Below the pieces are notes generated by a model that had not been told where the DNA came from, ran no database searches, and saw only the letters and a list, made by a program, of their open reading frames with translations. This document shows positions 1 to 11,640 of a DNA stretch of 64,000 nt, piece after piece. The first letter of the stretch is position 1; each line of letters opens with the position of its first letter. Location: contig JAOANR010000012.1 of the NCBI GenBank assembly GCA_030278955.1, positions 585,858 to 649,857 of the forward strand. The letters are read 5' to 3'. This DNA comes from Hygrophila difformis. Taxonomy: Eukaryota; Streptophyta; Magnoliopsida; Lamiales; Acanthaceae. The translations under genes were made by a program, and so were the position numbers.

Positions 1-2
1 GA

Positions 3-275
3 TACCGCCTGGAGATCAGAGTATACCGTTCATTTGCAGGAGTCGTTGAGAGAACTGCAGCATCAGATCACCGTTTTTTCTTTTTTTTTTCTCGCCTTGG
101 GATGGGGTCAATAGCTTCGCTCATGTTCCTGTATCAGAATGAATCCTTGTCTGAGGAGGAGTGTATCCATCCGACACTTGTTTTCTTTCACGTATTGCAC
201 GCTGCTGCTTGCAAATCCGTGTGCGGGATGTCCCCCTTTCTGGTGGCAGGACTTATTTTCAACTCTAAGCTCTAA
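3..275 (+). other. Open reading frame running in from the left edge, possible 3' exon
   Basis: The frame starting at base 3 stays open for about 90 codons and ends at TAA 273-275. It contains a run of five Phe from a T-rich stretch at 74-90. I do not recognise the product and see no domain. The sequence after it looks like 3' UTR or intergenic DNA. It may be a terminal exon of a plus-strand gene lying to the left, or untranslated sequence that happens to be open. Confidence 0.2.
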
Positions 276-1907
276 CCTCAGATGTCTGTGTGGATTGTTT
301 TAGTATGCAGCTGTTGTAGCAAAGTACCGCAAAAGGCCGATGATAGGGCAGGTTCTGTTTTCAACATTGTTGATTATCATGTACTTCTAAACTTCAGCTG
401 GATCTTTCATTACGGAATAATAACAATTTCCCCTAAAAAAAAGACTAATTCCTTGAGATTTGTAAGGCACATCTCCCAAAGCAGTTTTTTTTGCATACAC
501 AAGCAGTTTAATTTAATTTAATTTAATATATTTTTTTATAACTACTAAAAAATTATATGAAAAATAATTCTATTGCATCAAATCAATATAATTACAATTG
601 TTTTACCAATAGCATTTGACTTGAGTTAATTGGATTCTAGTCACTGAAGCGAGGTCTCGGATTCGAGTCTTCTATATGCAAAAAACTGTTTTGGGAGATG
701 CCATTAATTGCCCATGCAGATCCTGCAAGGGATTAGTCTTGGGTCCAATATGTGACCTGGGGTATACCTGGTTATTCACCAAAAAGATAATTACAATGGA
801 TTACAACGAGTTCACATATTTTGCTATCATTATACTATAGCATCAATAATAATCTTCATTAACAAATCTTATTTTATGAAAGCAACCTAACAATCATTCA
901 ACAATTGATCTCCTATGTTATTGTTATTCCTACAGGAAGAAGTAGTATTAACTTCGAATTAGAACTAAATACACTTGCAAATACGTTTTATGCTTCTTTA
1001 TCTCAAAAAATTTGATAGAAGTTTATTAAATGCTTCACATCCCATAATTGAATTTAAAATCGAGTTCAAAATGTACATCCAAAATCAAAATAGAAAAATT
1101 TTGCCATCCCTGCAAAGAAATGCTAAATTTATTTCATATAAATTAGTACAATTCATTTCATTTAAATTGATTGGGCTAAATTTACTTATTAAGTAGTATT
1201 AATTAGTGTATTTTTTACCTTGAACAGAGGTGGATCCACCCATGCGTACCGGAGCTTAATTATACTGATTTCTCTTAGTCTTCTAGTAATTTAATGAGCA
1301 CTTTGAGAGATCGTTCATTGAGGGGCTACTTTAGTAATGATGTAGTTGTGGGCCCCATTCTAATTGAGAGATACCCTTTGTTTTTAAAATATGTAACATT
1401 TGAATAGTTGATACAACGTTCAAGGCATCAATATAGTACTTATAAGAAATGCATAATCATAAATTTCAACCGGGAAAATAATACACCCTTTTCGACCAAG
1501 TTAATCAAAGTAACAGCAAAGAATACCAGCTAACAACATGACTCGTAAAAAGTCACCTCACTCACTCCAATTATTGTAAACAACATCATAAACAAATGAA
1601 ATGTTATGCTGAAGAAGAAGAAGAAGAAGATGAAGAAATTACCAAAGACAGTTGTCACTGTCAGCCATATTGCTTGTATAGAAAGGTGCATGAAGTGGTT
1701 TCTAATCATTAAAATTAGTTTTCCCAATAGATTTCCTCTGTTATTTGGTCAGATACAGCACTAGCACTTCCATCTTTCACTATGAAATGGTACAGTTAAC
1801 TGTAACTTGAGGAGGAATCATATTTTCCTGTTACAACACAATTACTCCTAAGCGTGTTGCTGCCACATTACTGCAATTAAATTCTGATGCATCATGTAAC
1901 TAATAAC
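276..1907. other. Stretch without a recognisable gene
   Basis: AT-rich sequence with only short open frames that resemble nothing I know. It probably includes the 3' flank of whatever ends at the left edge, and on the minus strand the region downstream of the last visible RRP5-like exon. No transposon end was recognised. Confidence 0.5.
1611..1637 (+). repeat. GAA/AAG trinucleotide microsatellite
   Basis: About eight GAA units with one GAT interruption, visible directly. It lies in non-coding sequence. Confidence 0.8.
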
Positions 1908-2970
1908 CTGGGGGCAAATCCGTGAACCCCATTATAGAACCGAACAAAAGCATCCATGCCTTTCAATCTTTGTAATCCAACCATGAGCAGTTGCATCGGT
2001 ATAAGAACTAAGAATCTCTAGCTTTGACTTTACCTGAAATTGTACCCAAAGGAACTTACTATTAGGGAAATGGTAACAAAATCCAGAGGAAATAAGATTA
2101 AAAAAAATGTTAAGATGTGCAAAGTTACGAATAAGGCCCTCTCTCTCTCCTAGAATTAAAATTCGTTTGTTTCAGAGTTTCAGTTTGAGAAGAACGAAAT
2201 CAATTGTTGTCAGTTACTGAAACTGATGTTGGGAAAGGTTCTACTTATACTAGTAAGTATGAATGTAGATTATGCATCTAAAACTGCATACCATGCCTCC
2301 AACAAATTGCTCGAATGTGATGCCTTTGGTCCCGCTCCGGACATCAACTATTTTTAACATTTAACACCTTCTTCCGATAAGATTATGTATGAACAACATT
2401 CATCAGCACAAGACATCAACATCATCATCACAATTCAAACAAGACATGTTACACAAATTTTCCATATCGTCTTTTAACCGCCTCACGCCCAACTATTGTG
2501 TTTGAATGAGGTCAGTCATTTAGATCAATGACAAACAAATGCTAAAGTAACATCGCCGTAGAGGATTAAACAAACAAAAAATCAGAAAATCTTGGAAATT
2601 TCACATACAAGGGTTTTCTTGTGTGTCACTGTGATTCTATTAGATTTGCAACCAAGGACAAGAAAAACTAACTCAATTCCATAATTTATGGAAATTATAA
2701 CAATTTGAATGAAAACACTGCCAACCATGCATTTTATCCAAGCAAATGCAGAAATAGTATTGCAAGACATTATAACCTGAAATTTTTTTCTCGGCTTTGT
2801 AATTTCAAACTCCGACATGTGGCGGAGAGGACATAGGGCTTTCATACCACTGGCAAATTGCACAATAGCTGAATAGCATCAAATGTATCAAGAGCAATGA
2901 CTTTACCTTTCACCACCATCCCAGGCTTCACATCTGAGTGAGTAAAAACTAAAACTTCAAAGGCACTAGC
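1908..2970 (-). pseudogene. RRP5: RRP5-like (PDCD11-type) rRNA biogenesis gene fragment, three downstream exons
   Basis: RRP5 is a nucleolar protein with many S1 RNA-binding repeats, needed for pre-rRNA processing. Three minus-strand exons match the middle of plant RRP5. Exon 2777-2970 encodes an S1 segment with THSDVKPGMVVKGKVIA and then ALCPLRHMSEFEI. Exon about 2609-2690 has ELVFLVLGCK and RITVTHKKTL. Exon 1908-2033 starts VKSKLEILSSY and has HGWITKIERHGCF. Introns have GT donors and AG acceptors at most junctions; the acceptor of the middle exon is unclear. The copy is broken. An 8-bp partial duplication near 2860-2870 shifts the frame before the VQF motif. An extra T near 1958 shifts it after HGCF. 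The preceding exons are at 47472-47767, beyond the transposon nest. Family identity comes from remembered RRP5 motifs and is fairly sure; non-functionality is inferred. Confidence 0.75.
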
Positions 2971-3165
2971 CTGCTTAGGAAGCAGAGGAATAATCACATG
3001 TCAAGGGTGTTTGCACTAATCTGTTTCATAGTCTTAGTTCAAGAAACTGTGTAAAATTTAAAAACATTAACCCATGCATCAAACTTCCATCTGTTTTTCT
3101 TTTGAGCCCTTCAATTGATCAAATGCCCAGAATTTGCATGTAAGTAGCATACTAGCACATATAAT
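2971..3165 (-). other. Remainder of RRP5-like intron next to the Copia-1 insertion
   Basis: Intron sequence upstream (on the minus strand) of the exon at 2970, with a CTAAGCAG-type acceptor. It ends in the target-site duplicate ataat (3161-3165), whose partner is at 47403-47407. Nothing else is recognised. Confidence 0.6.
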
Positions 3166-3550
3166 TGTTGTAACAGTAGCAAAAATAAGAGAAAGAAAAA
3201 CAAACACACAAGAATTACGTGGTTCGATCAAGATGATCTACATCCACGGGAGTGCAATCAATCCACTAATACACAAGAACAAATGATTACAATACAGATC
3301 ATCCCTCAAGAACATTCAATGTTCTATCACCAAAGTAATCTCACAACAATTCTTGTGTAAAACTCCCCACAAAAACTGAAAACCTGAATCAGCTAAGAAC
3401 TCAAAATTTTCTTCACAAATTGGTGATGATCTGTTAACCCCAGAATCAGTTGATCAAAAATAGAGCTGAAAACTGACCTCTAACTACTACCCCAAACTAA
3501 CTGCTGTCAGTTGAGGCATTTAAGACACATGAGCAGACACACACTTTACA
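3166..3550 (-). repeat. Copia-1 3' LTR
   Basis: 385 bp, TG...CA ended, matching the split 5' LTR (7652-7665 plus 47032-47402, also 385 bp). It is next to a minus-strand polypurine tract at 3551-3562 (AAGGAGGAGAT), as expected for a 3' LTR. Confidence 0.92.
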
Positions 3551-3562
3551 ATCTCCTCCTTG
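3551..3562 (-). promoter_or_regulatory. Copia-1 polypurine tract
   Basis: On the minus strand AAGGAGGAGAT directly precedes the 3' LTR; it is the expected primer site for plus-strand DNA synthesis. Confidence 0.75.
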
Positions 3563-3589
3563 TCTGCAAATGTGTATACAACCAGGTCA

Positions 3590-6500
3590 TCAAGTATCAA
3601 TACTATCTGCTCCAGAGGTACTTGCATGTGATCCAAATGAAATCAACTCTAAACAATGCTTGAACTTGACTGAGGATAAGGGCTTTGTCAACATGTCTGC
3701 TGCATTCTCTTCAGTGGAGACCTTCTCCACACTTGATGCACCTTTATTCACTTCATCCCTCACAAAATGATGTCTAACATCAATGTGTTTTGATCTCTCA
3801 TGGAACACTTGATGCTTTGCCAAACATAAGGCACTTTGACTATCACAATATATGTTGACACAGCCCTGACAAACACCTAGCTCGGAAATAATTCCCTGCA
3901 ACCAAATGCCCTCCTTAACAGCTTCTGTCAAAGCCATATACTCTGCTTCAGTGGTTGATAATGCTACAACAGATTGTAGCATAGACTTGCAGCTTATAGC
4001 AGCACCAAACAAGGTAAAAACATAACCAGTTTGTGACTTCCTATTATCAAGATTTGCAGCACAGTCTGAGTCCACAAATCCTTTCAGAAAATTACCTTCA
4101 TTTGATGCCATTCTACTGTACTTAATCCCAACATCCATAGATCCTTTAAGATACCTGAGTAACCACTTCAATGCTTCCCAATGAGTCTTTCCAGGATCGG
4201 CCATAAACCTGCTTATTACACTCACTGCATAAGCAATGTCAGACCTAGTGCATATCATCAAATACATAATACTCCCAAGGGCACTAGCATAAGGAACCTT
4301 TTCCATATAATTCATTTCCTCTTCATCTGCAGGTTTCTGAGATTCAGACAACTTAAATTGTTGTCCCAATGGTGTGGATACACTTTTAGACAGATGCATG
4401 TTGAATCTCTTCAACACTTGTTGGGCATAGGTTTCCTGGTGCAGCCACAGACAACCATTATTTCTGTCTCTGATTATTTCCATGCCTAGGATCCTTTTAG
4501 CACTTCCAAGGAATTTCATCTCAAACCTTTCTTGTAGTTGAAACTTAACCTGTTGTATCTCTTCAAGGGACTTGCTGGCTAATAACATATCGTCAACATA
4601 TACCAGCAAATACATAGCATCATGTTTTCCCTTGTTTTTCAAATAGACACAATCATCATATGAGCATCTTTCAAAACCAATTTTAGTCATATACTCATCA
4701 AACTTCAAGTACCATTGTCTAGGACTTTGCTTTAAACCATATAAGGATTTCTTCAAAAGACAAGCTTTACCTTGCAGGTTGTGATCTGCAAGTCCTTGTG
4801 GCAGCTCCATGTAAATGGATTCATTAAGATCTCCATGTAGAAAAGCTGTCTTTACATCAAGTTGCTCCAATTCCATGTCAAAATGAGCAACCATAGCCAA
4901 GATAATTCTAATAGAGGCATGCTTCACCACTGGGGAGAATATTTCATGGAAATCAATTCCATCTCTATGAGTGAAACCACTAGCCACCAATCTAGCTTTA
5001 AATCTAATGTGTTCACCTTTCTCAGAAATCTCAAATTTCTTCTTGAAAAACCACTTGCAACTGACTGTCTTTTGATCTGGAGGTTTATCAACAACAATCC
5101 AAGTTTGATTCTTTTCAAGTGAATCAAGTTCTTCTTGCATAGCTATTTTCCATTCCTTGCTCTCTGGACATTGAATGGCTTCCTCATAAGATGTTGGTTC
5201 TGCTACATCAATTTCCTCAGCAGTATACAATGCATAATGAACCTCATCTGCCTCTCCATATCTCACAGGTGGTCTTATAGCCCTTCTAACTCTGTCCCTT
5301 GCAAGTTGATAGTCATATAAACCATGCTGATTTTCTGAGATACTTTTATCAACAACCGGAGAATCTGTTGTTATGACACTGTATCTGTCATCACTCTGCT
5401 CCACCTCAACCTGTGTACCATCTTCAGTGTTAAACTCTGGACAAGGCACTTTAAGCAACTTCTGGAGTAATGGCATAACATCCTCATCAAAAATGACATC
5501 TCTACTGATGATGATCCTTTCTTTACCAGATTCAAAACACCATAGTCTATACCCCTTTACTCTTTTTGGATATCCTAGCATGATACATTTTAAAGCTCTA
5601 GGCTGCAACTTATCTTGTTTGATATGAACATAAGCCATGCAACCGAATACTCTAAGATGTGAATATGTACTGGTGGATCCATGCCAAACTTCATCTGGTA
5701 CTTTAAAATCAATTGCTGCAGAAGGTGACTTGTTGATGAGATAAGCTGCTGTCATAGCTGCTTCACCCCAAAACCTTTTAGGCAAACCTGCTCCCAACAA
5801 CATACACCTTATTCTCTCAAGGATGGTTCTATTCATCCTTTCGGCCACCCCATTTTGTTGAGGATTACCTGGGACAGATAGGTGTCTCTTAATGCCTTTA
5901 CTCTTGCAGAAATCAATAAACTCCTTGGACAGGAACTCCAAACCATTGTCAGTTCTTAGACACTTCAAAGTAGTGCCCTTTTCCAACTCCACTTCTTTGC
6001 ACCAATTTTGAAAATTGGTGAATGCTTCATCCTTGCTCTTAAGAATGAAAATCCATAATTTCCTGGAGAAATCATCAATAATGCTTAAGAAATATTTTCC
6101 ACCTCCATTAGTTTCAGTCCCTGTTGGACCCCAAAGATCAGCATGACAGTAATCTAATGGTGCTTTGGATGTGTGTCTACCCACTGGAAAGCTTTGCTTT
6201 TAGCTCTTCCCAAGAATACATTCTTCACAAGTCTGTAGGTCTGTTACATCCCCTGTGCCAACACCAGGCAGCACACCCTTCTTTATCAACTCTAGTAGCC
6301 CTTTCTGTCCAACATGAGCCAACCTCTTGTGCCACTTTTCAGCATCATACTTCAGTGTAATATCAACATTACCAACAATAGTTTCAGCACTTAAATGATA
6401 AAGACTATTTCTCCTGACACCTTTAAGAATAATCTGAGATCCCCTCTTAACATGCAAAAAACCATCGTCAGATTCAAATTTATATCCCTTTGCTTCTAAC

Positions 6501-6967
6501 ATACTAAGTGATATAAGATTTCGTTTGAGTTGAGGGATATACCTGACTCTAGTGATGATCTTAATGGAGTTATCATGCAGCTTCAATCGAATATTTCCTA
6601 TACCCTTGATGATGCATTTTTTATTCCCAAGCATCACAACCCCTTGATCTTGAAGCTCCAAATCTGTGAACCAATCTTTGAAAGGGCACATGTGGAAGCT
6701 ACATCCAGAATCCATAATCCAAGCATTTTGGATTGATGTTAAAGTAACATTTAACATCTCTGCTTCACAATACTCAACACAGTCAGCTGTTTCTGGAGGT
6801 TTTATTGGTCCTTTTGCTTGATTCTTCTTCTTGAGAATGAAGCAATCCTTCATAAGATGACCGGGCTTCTTGCAGTAATAACATGTCCTGGTTTCCTTTT
6901 CTTTCTCTTTCTGTACAGGGGCATATTTTCCCGTTGACTGATTTTGCATTTGGAAGAATTTTTCCAA
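3590..6967 (-). pseudogene. Copia-1 pol: zinc knuckle, protease, integrase, RT, RNase H
   Basis: Reading from 6967 downwards: zinc knuckle CYYCKKPGHLMKDC, protease DSGCSFHM, the GAG-pre-integrase region with WHKRLAH and CEECILGK, integrase core with HADLWGP, RTDNGLEF and QQNGVAERMN, RT with LYGLKQSPRQW and the YVDDMLLA catalytic box, and RNase H with STTEAEYMA, ending near KHIDVRHHFVRDEV. One in-frame TAA (about 6197-6199) separates the pre-integrase from the integrase core; the frame is the same on both sides. RT and RNase H are otherwise open. The motifs fit the Tork/Tnt1 lineage. Confidence 0.9.
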
Positions 6968-6985
6968 TTTTTCTTGTACTTCTTG

Positions 6986-7599
6986 ATCATCAATCCCTCA
7001 TCTGATTGATCTGTTTTTCCCTTAGGCCTACCTTCATTTCTTTTCTTCAGTTCTTTAGCCCTCAAAGCAGACTCCACCTCTTCTAATGTGATGGTGGATT
7101 CCCTTCCAAATAGCATAGCATCTTTAAGATGCTCATAAGACTTTGGCAATGCATGTAACAGAATGATTGCCTTGTCTTCATCATCTAATTTCACATCAAT
7201 ATCTTCAAGGTCATCCAATGATTTATTAAACTCATCAAGCTGCTCTTCAATCCCTTTTCCTTCTGTAAATTTGGTGGAATACAACCTTTGCTTCATGTAC
7301 AATCTATTTGCAAAGGATTTTGACATGTATAAAGATTTCAACTTCGTCCAAACTCCAGCTGCAGTGGATTCTTTGGCAACTTCTCGAAGGACCTTATCAG
7401 TAAGGCTCAAGATCAGTAATGAATGAGCTTTGTCCAGAATTTCCTCCTTCCTTGATTGAGTCATTGTATCTGGCAGTTTTTCTGCACCCTTCAAGGCTTC
7501 CACAACTCCATGTTGTACCAGCAAGGCCCTCATTTTGATCCTCCACAGGCCAAAGTCATTTTTCCCAGAAAACTTCTCAATCTCCAATCTTGATCCCAT
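6986..7599 (-). pseudogene. Copia-1 gag
   Basis: Starts at ATG 7599 with the MGSRLEIEKFSGKNDF type of N terminus typical of Tnt1/Tork gag, followed by a UBN2-like gag domain with an LHALPKSYEHL segment. Near 6990-7005 the frame shifts by one base: the gag frame runs into unrelated sequence while the DDQEVQEKLEKFFQ region continues in the pol frame. This looks like a mutation, because the lineage normally has gag and pol in one frame. Confidence 0.85.
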
Positions 7600-7633
7600 G
7601 ATGGAAGCGTACGTTCAGGCCTTGATTCGGTTT

Positions 7634-7649
7634 CCCACAGACGGCGCCA
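7634..7649 (-). promoter_or_regulatory. Copia-1 primer binding site
   Basis: Two bases inside the 5' LTR end, the minus strand reads TGGCGCCGTCTGTGGG. It begins with TGG as expected for a tRNA 3' CCA complement. Confidence 0.65.
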
Positions 7650-7651
7650 CT

Positions 7652-7665
7652 TGTTGTAACAGTAG
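7652..7665 (-). repeat. Copia-1 5' LTR, inner 14 bp
   Basis: tgttgtaacagtag equals the first bases of the LTR copy at 3166. It is cut after agtag by the Tat insertion; the rest of this LTR resumes at 47032. Confidence 0.9.
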
Positions 7666-8346
7666 TGTAAACACGAGAAATTTATTCGCCACTGAAAATG
7701 TGACACGTGTAATTTTAAATATTAATTTAATTATTTTTAAGCATTTTAAATAAATTAAATGCTTGAAATAATTATTAATATTTATTGAGCTATTTGGATT
7801 AATAATCCAAATAGACCTATGTTGGGCCAATGTGGACAAGTCCAAATGAAAGACCCACAAGCTTATGATCCAATGGACATTTGAAGTAGGCCAGTCCATG
7901 GAAATTAGTTAATGTGCACAAGCCCAGATGAAAGGCTCACATGTTTCATGACCCGATGGATACGTGGATTGGACCAGCCCATTAAAATGGCCCACCGTCC
8001 ACCATTTTTCCTCTATAAATAGAGGTGTCCCTGCACACATTAGGGTTACTTCTTCACTTCCAGAGATACATCTTCATACCCTAATCACTCTCAAGACTCA
8101 AACACTTGAGATCTACAGCAACAAAACGCTGCAGAAATTCCAAGAAGCCGAAGAAGAAGCACCAAAAAGCATCTCGACGTCTTCAAGGTTGGAGGAATCA
8201 AAGGAGTAACAGAAGTCGAACACTCATATCGTTTGATCTTCACATATTTCTTTTAAATTCATTGAAATTCTCTATAATTGTAGACATTTCTTGTGAAATT
8301 AATAAAATTATTTTGCAGTTTCTGTCTACGCATTTTTGCACCTACA
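7666..8346 (+). repeat. Tat 5' LTR with TATA box
   Basis: 681 bp from tgtaaacacg to cacctaca. A plausible core promoter is ctctataaat at 8011-8020. It lies between 7-bp inverted arms (cctctat / atagagg, 8010-8025), so the TATA box forms the centre of a small hairpin. The same structure is present in the 3' LTR near 46690. Confidence 0.9.
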
Positions 8347-8351
8347 GATTT

Positions 8352-8369
8352 TGGCACGCCCAGTGGGAC
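8352..8369 (+). promoter_or_regulatory. Tat primer binding site
   Basis: TGGCACGCCCAGTGGGAC follows the LTR end after five bases and begins with the required TGG. I did not identify the priming tRNA with confidence. Confidence 0.7.
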
Positions 8370-8412
8370 ACTTCTGCCTTTCATCTCCTCCAGACGTCGT
8401 CAACAAAATCCA

Positions 8413-10356
8413 ATGGCTTCAAGGAACACCTCCAAGAGCAACTCTTCGACATCCGGTGCCGCTATGCCCAACGTCACCACAAGAAACATGAAGAAAGCAA
8501 TGGTGGCCGTCGATGCTGCGCGCGGAAAGGAAGTTGATGCGAATATGCCGCTGCTGGAAGAAGGAAACGACCATAGATCGGGATCCTCCACGCCGTTGTC
8601 AAGCCCGCATGGAGATCAAGAAGAGACATCCGCCCTGCGTCATGCTGCTGCAACGACAACCCAAGCGAGCACTCTTGAAGAGCAAATGGCCAACCTGACA
8701 AAGATCGTGGAAATGCTTGCGAAGAGATCCGAGTTGCAAGATGCACGTATGGAGCAAATGATGAACAGACTAGACGGCTCTAACGGCGGCCAAGCGGTGA
8801 ACAAGCCCGTGGAGATTCGCGACGATGGGGAGACTTCCCGACCGGATGCTTCGGCAAAAGGAAAAGCAACTGCTGACGTCCAAGTCACCCCTGATGGCTT
8901 CATCTCGGCTGATCAACTGAAAGAGTTCATCACGGGAACGCTAAAGGAAGAGGTCTCGGCAGGATCAAAATCCTCCTTGACGTATCTCAAGCCATACAGC
9001 GCCCGCATCGACTCATTGAGGATGCCAGTAGGCTATCAACCACCCAAGTTCCAACAGTTCGACGGCAAAGGGAATCCCAAGCAACATATCGCCCATTTCG
9101 TAGAGACATGCAACGAAGCGGGTACATTTGGAGATCACCTCGTCAAGCAGTTCATCCGTTCACTAAAGGGGAATGCGTTCGAATGGTATACTGACTTGGA
9201 ACAAGGCAGCATCGACAGCTGGGATCAACTTGAGCAAGAGTTTCTGAACCGTTTTTACAGCACACGGCGTACCGTCAGCATGATAGAATTGACGAACATG
9301 CAACAATCAAAGGGCGAGCCGGTGATTGACTACATCAACCGCTGGAGAAGCCTGAGCCTCAACTGCAAGGATCGCTTGTCTGAGACGTCGGCGATTGAGA
9401 TGTGCATCCAAGGCATGCAATGGGGTCTACGATACATCCTGCAAGGCATTCGTCCCCGGACATTCAAGGAGCTTGCAACTCGTGCTCATGACATGGAGCT
9501 AAGTTTGGCATCAAGTGGAGCCTATGGTCCGCCCGTTCAAAAAACTCGTACAAACAACCGAGTCGAATGCAAGAAGGGAGGCAAGCCACAGTCGAAGCCA
9601 CCCACAAAGGATGCAATGGCAACAAGCGCCGCTCTCGTGAAGGTACGTGGGAAGGAGCCGGTGACGAGCGACAAGCCGAAGCCACCACAAGCTCAACGTC
9701 AAAAGTCGTTGTTGGAAGATAGACGGGCTAAGACGTACCCATTCCTCGATTCCGATCTACCAGGCATCTTCGATGACTTGATGAAAGAAAACCTCATCGA
9801 GCTACCAAGGATGAAGCGACCCGAGCAAGCTGGGATGACCAACGACCCGCTATACTGCAAGTACCACCGTTTGGTGAGCCACGCGATCCAAGATTGCTTC
9901 GTTTTCAAAGACAAAGTCATGGATCTCGTCAAACAAGGCAAAATTACCTTGGCAGACGAAGCAGAGACGGCCAACACCGTTTCCATCCAAGTTGGATCGA
10001 TCGAGATCAAAGTTCCTCACAAGTCCACCACCTGCAACACCGTCTTCGAAGTTGGGAGCACGTCGAAGCAAAACCACACCAAACAAGTTGTGGATTATTC
10101 ACATCTCAACGAATGCATGCTTTCCATCACGTTCAATGACGACGACATGCCGATGGAGCTGGAAAATTCGAAGGCTCATAACCGACCATTGTTCGTCGTT
10201 GGATACGTGGACAACAAGCGAGTAAACCGCGTCCTGATAGATGGAGGTTCTGCCGTCAACATCATGCCACTTCACACCCTGAAGGAATTGGGCATCTCGG
10301 AGGAAGAACTATCCAACAGCAGGATGTTGATCCAAGGCTTCAATCAAGGGGGGTAA
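8413..10356 (+). pseudogene. Tat gag and start of protease
   Basis: The ATG at 8413 ([12 protein letters not shown]) lies just after the PBS and is the likely start; upstream in-frame ATG codons fall inside the LTR. Residues roughly 205-365 form the retrotransposon gag domain ([35 protein letters not shown]). A spacer with [17 protein letters not shown] follows, the usual Tat zinc-finger-like motif. The aspartic protease then begins, with active site [10 protein letters not shown] near residue 608. The frame ends at TAA 10354-10356 because a run of six G at about 10348-10353 is one base too long; the protease continues in another frame. Confidence 0.85.
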
Positions 10357-11640
10357 AAATCCCTTGGCGCAATCCGAGTCCGTCTGCAAATTGATGAGAT
10401 GGTCGCAAACACATACTTCCACGTCATTGACGCAAGAACATCATACAACATGCTTCTTGGCCGGACATGGATCCATGAAAACGGCGTTGTTCCTTCAACA
10501 TGGCACCAGTGCTTCAAGTACGTGCACAACGGCGTCGTCAAGAGAGTTATCGCCGATGACAAACCATTTGCGGTGGCTGAGTCCTACTATGGAGACGCTA
10601 AATACTACCTTGATTTGCCCAAATCTATGGCACTTTCGCACGAAGAAGAACGTAAAGAAGGTCAACCAACCCGTGAAGACAAAGGAAAATCCATCCTGGA
10701 AGAAGCATTCGAAGGACTTACACTCCCGCTAACGCCCATTGATCCCGGCACATCGCAGAAAGTGTTGAAGATTCAACTCAAAAGCAGTGAGGCACGTCAA
10801 CTGAAGAATGACAAAGAATTCGGTCTGAAGGCATTCAAGTTGCTCACCAAGTCTGGCTTCAACCCAAATGAGCCATCGCCGTTGGGAAAGCTCCCAGACA
10901 ATAATCGGGGAAAAGGTGACCGGAGTGGACTTGGGTATGTTGCGGAATTTGACACGGAGCCCCAAGCATCGAAAACGCCCATATTCGTCAAGGCAGAACA
11001 AAAAGGCGCTGGTTCGTATCGTCATAAAACGAGCCACAGCCAATTACATCACTGAAGAAGCCAATCAAGGAGATGGCACCTCAAAGGACCAGCATGGACG
11101 AAAGTCGGTGTTTGATCGTATTGGTAGCCCGTCGAAAGAAGAGCATAAACGGAGTGTCCACGATAGGCTTGGGTCAACGGAGACAACCGAATGCAAAGAA
11201 TCCGTCTTTCGCCGGCTTGGAGCAAACGAAGAAGTGAAGCCAACTGTTTTCAATAGGCTCGGGGCTGTTGCCAAAGAAGACCCCGCAAAATCCGTCTTCA
11301 AAAGGCTAGGTTCTACAAAAAGCCAATCACAAAACAGAGCATCGGCAAGCAAAGAGCGGTCTCCAGTAAAGCAAGGAATATTGGACGACCCGAACTACGG
11401 CAACGATGGGAGAAGTACGGTACCTTCCCGCATGAAGCGCCAAGTTGATGGACTGTCTCATCCGACGAATGGCTAAAGCTCAAGAAACAGACCATCATCT
11501 TCACAAAGCATGACGAAGATGACCAAGCTGACGGAGTTGAGTCCATCAATCATATCACTGTTGGACATGGTGAGCCAAATGAAGAAGACGCCAACGCAGC
11601 ACCAACGCAACTTGAAGAAGATATCAAGATCACGGTGGAT
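10354..11640 (+). pseudogene. Tat protease remainder and RLG-repeat linker
   Basis: After the frameshift the protease continues with YNMLLGRTWIHENG. Then comes a linker with five (S/T)V(F/H).R(L/I)G repeats between about 11100 and 11315, a known feature of Tat polyproteins. At least two more frame changes occur, near 11000-11040 and near 11455, so no single frame links gag to RT. The segment SSDEWLKLKK, typical just before Tat RT, is readable in the new frame from about 11458. Confidence 0.75.

Noticed and set aside
282..521. 79-residue plus-strand open frame at 282-521
   Set aside because: No domain, atypical composition, and immediately downstream of a stop in what looks like 3' UTR.
10344..10360. 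Programmed frameshift at the G6 run of Tat
   Set aside because: It falls inside the protease just after the active site, not at the gag-pol border, and more frameshifts follow; a simple indel explains it.
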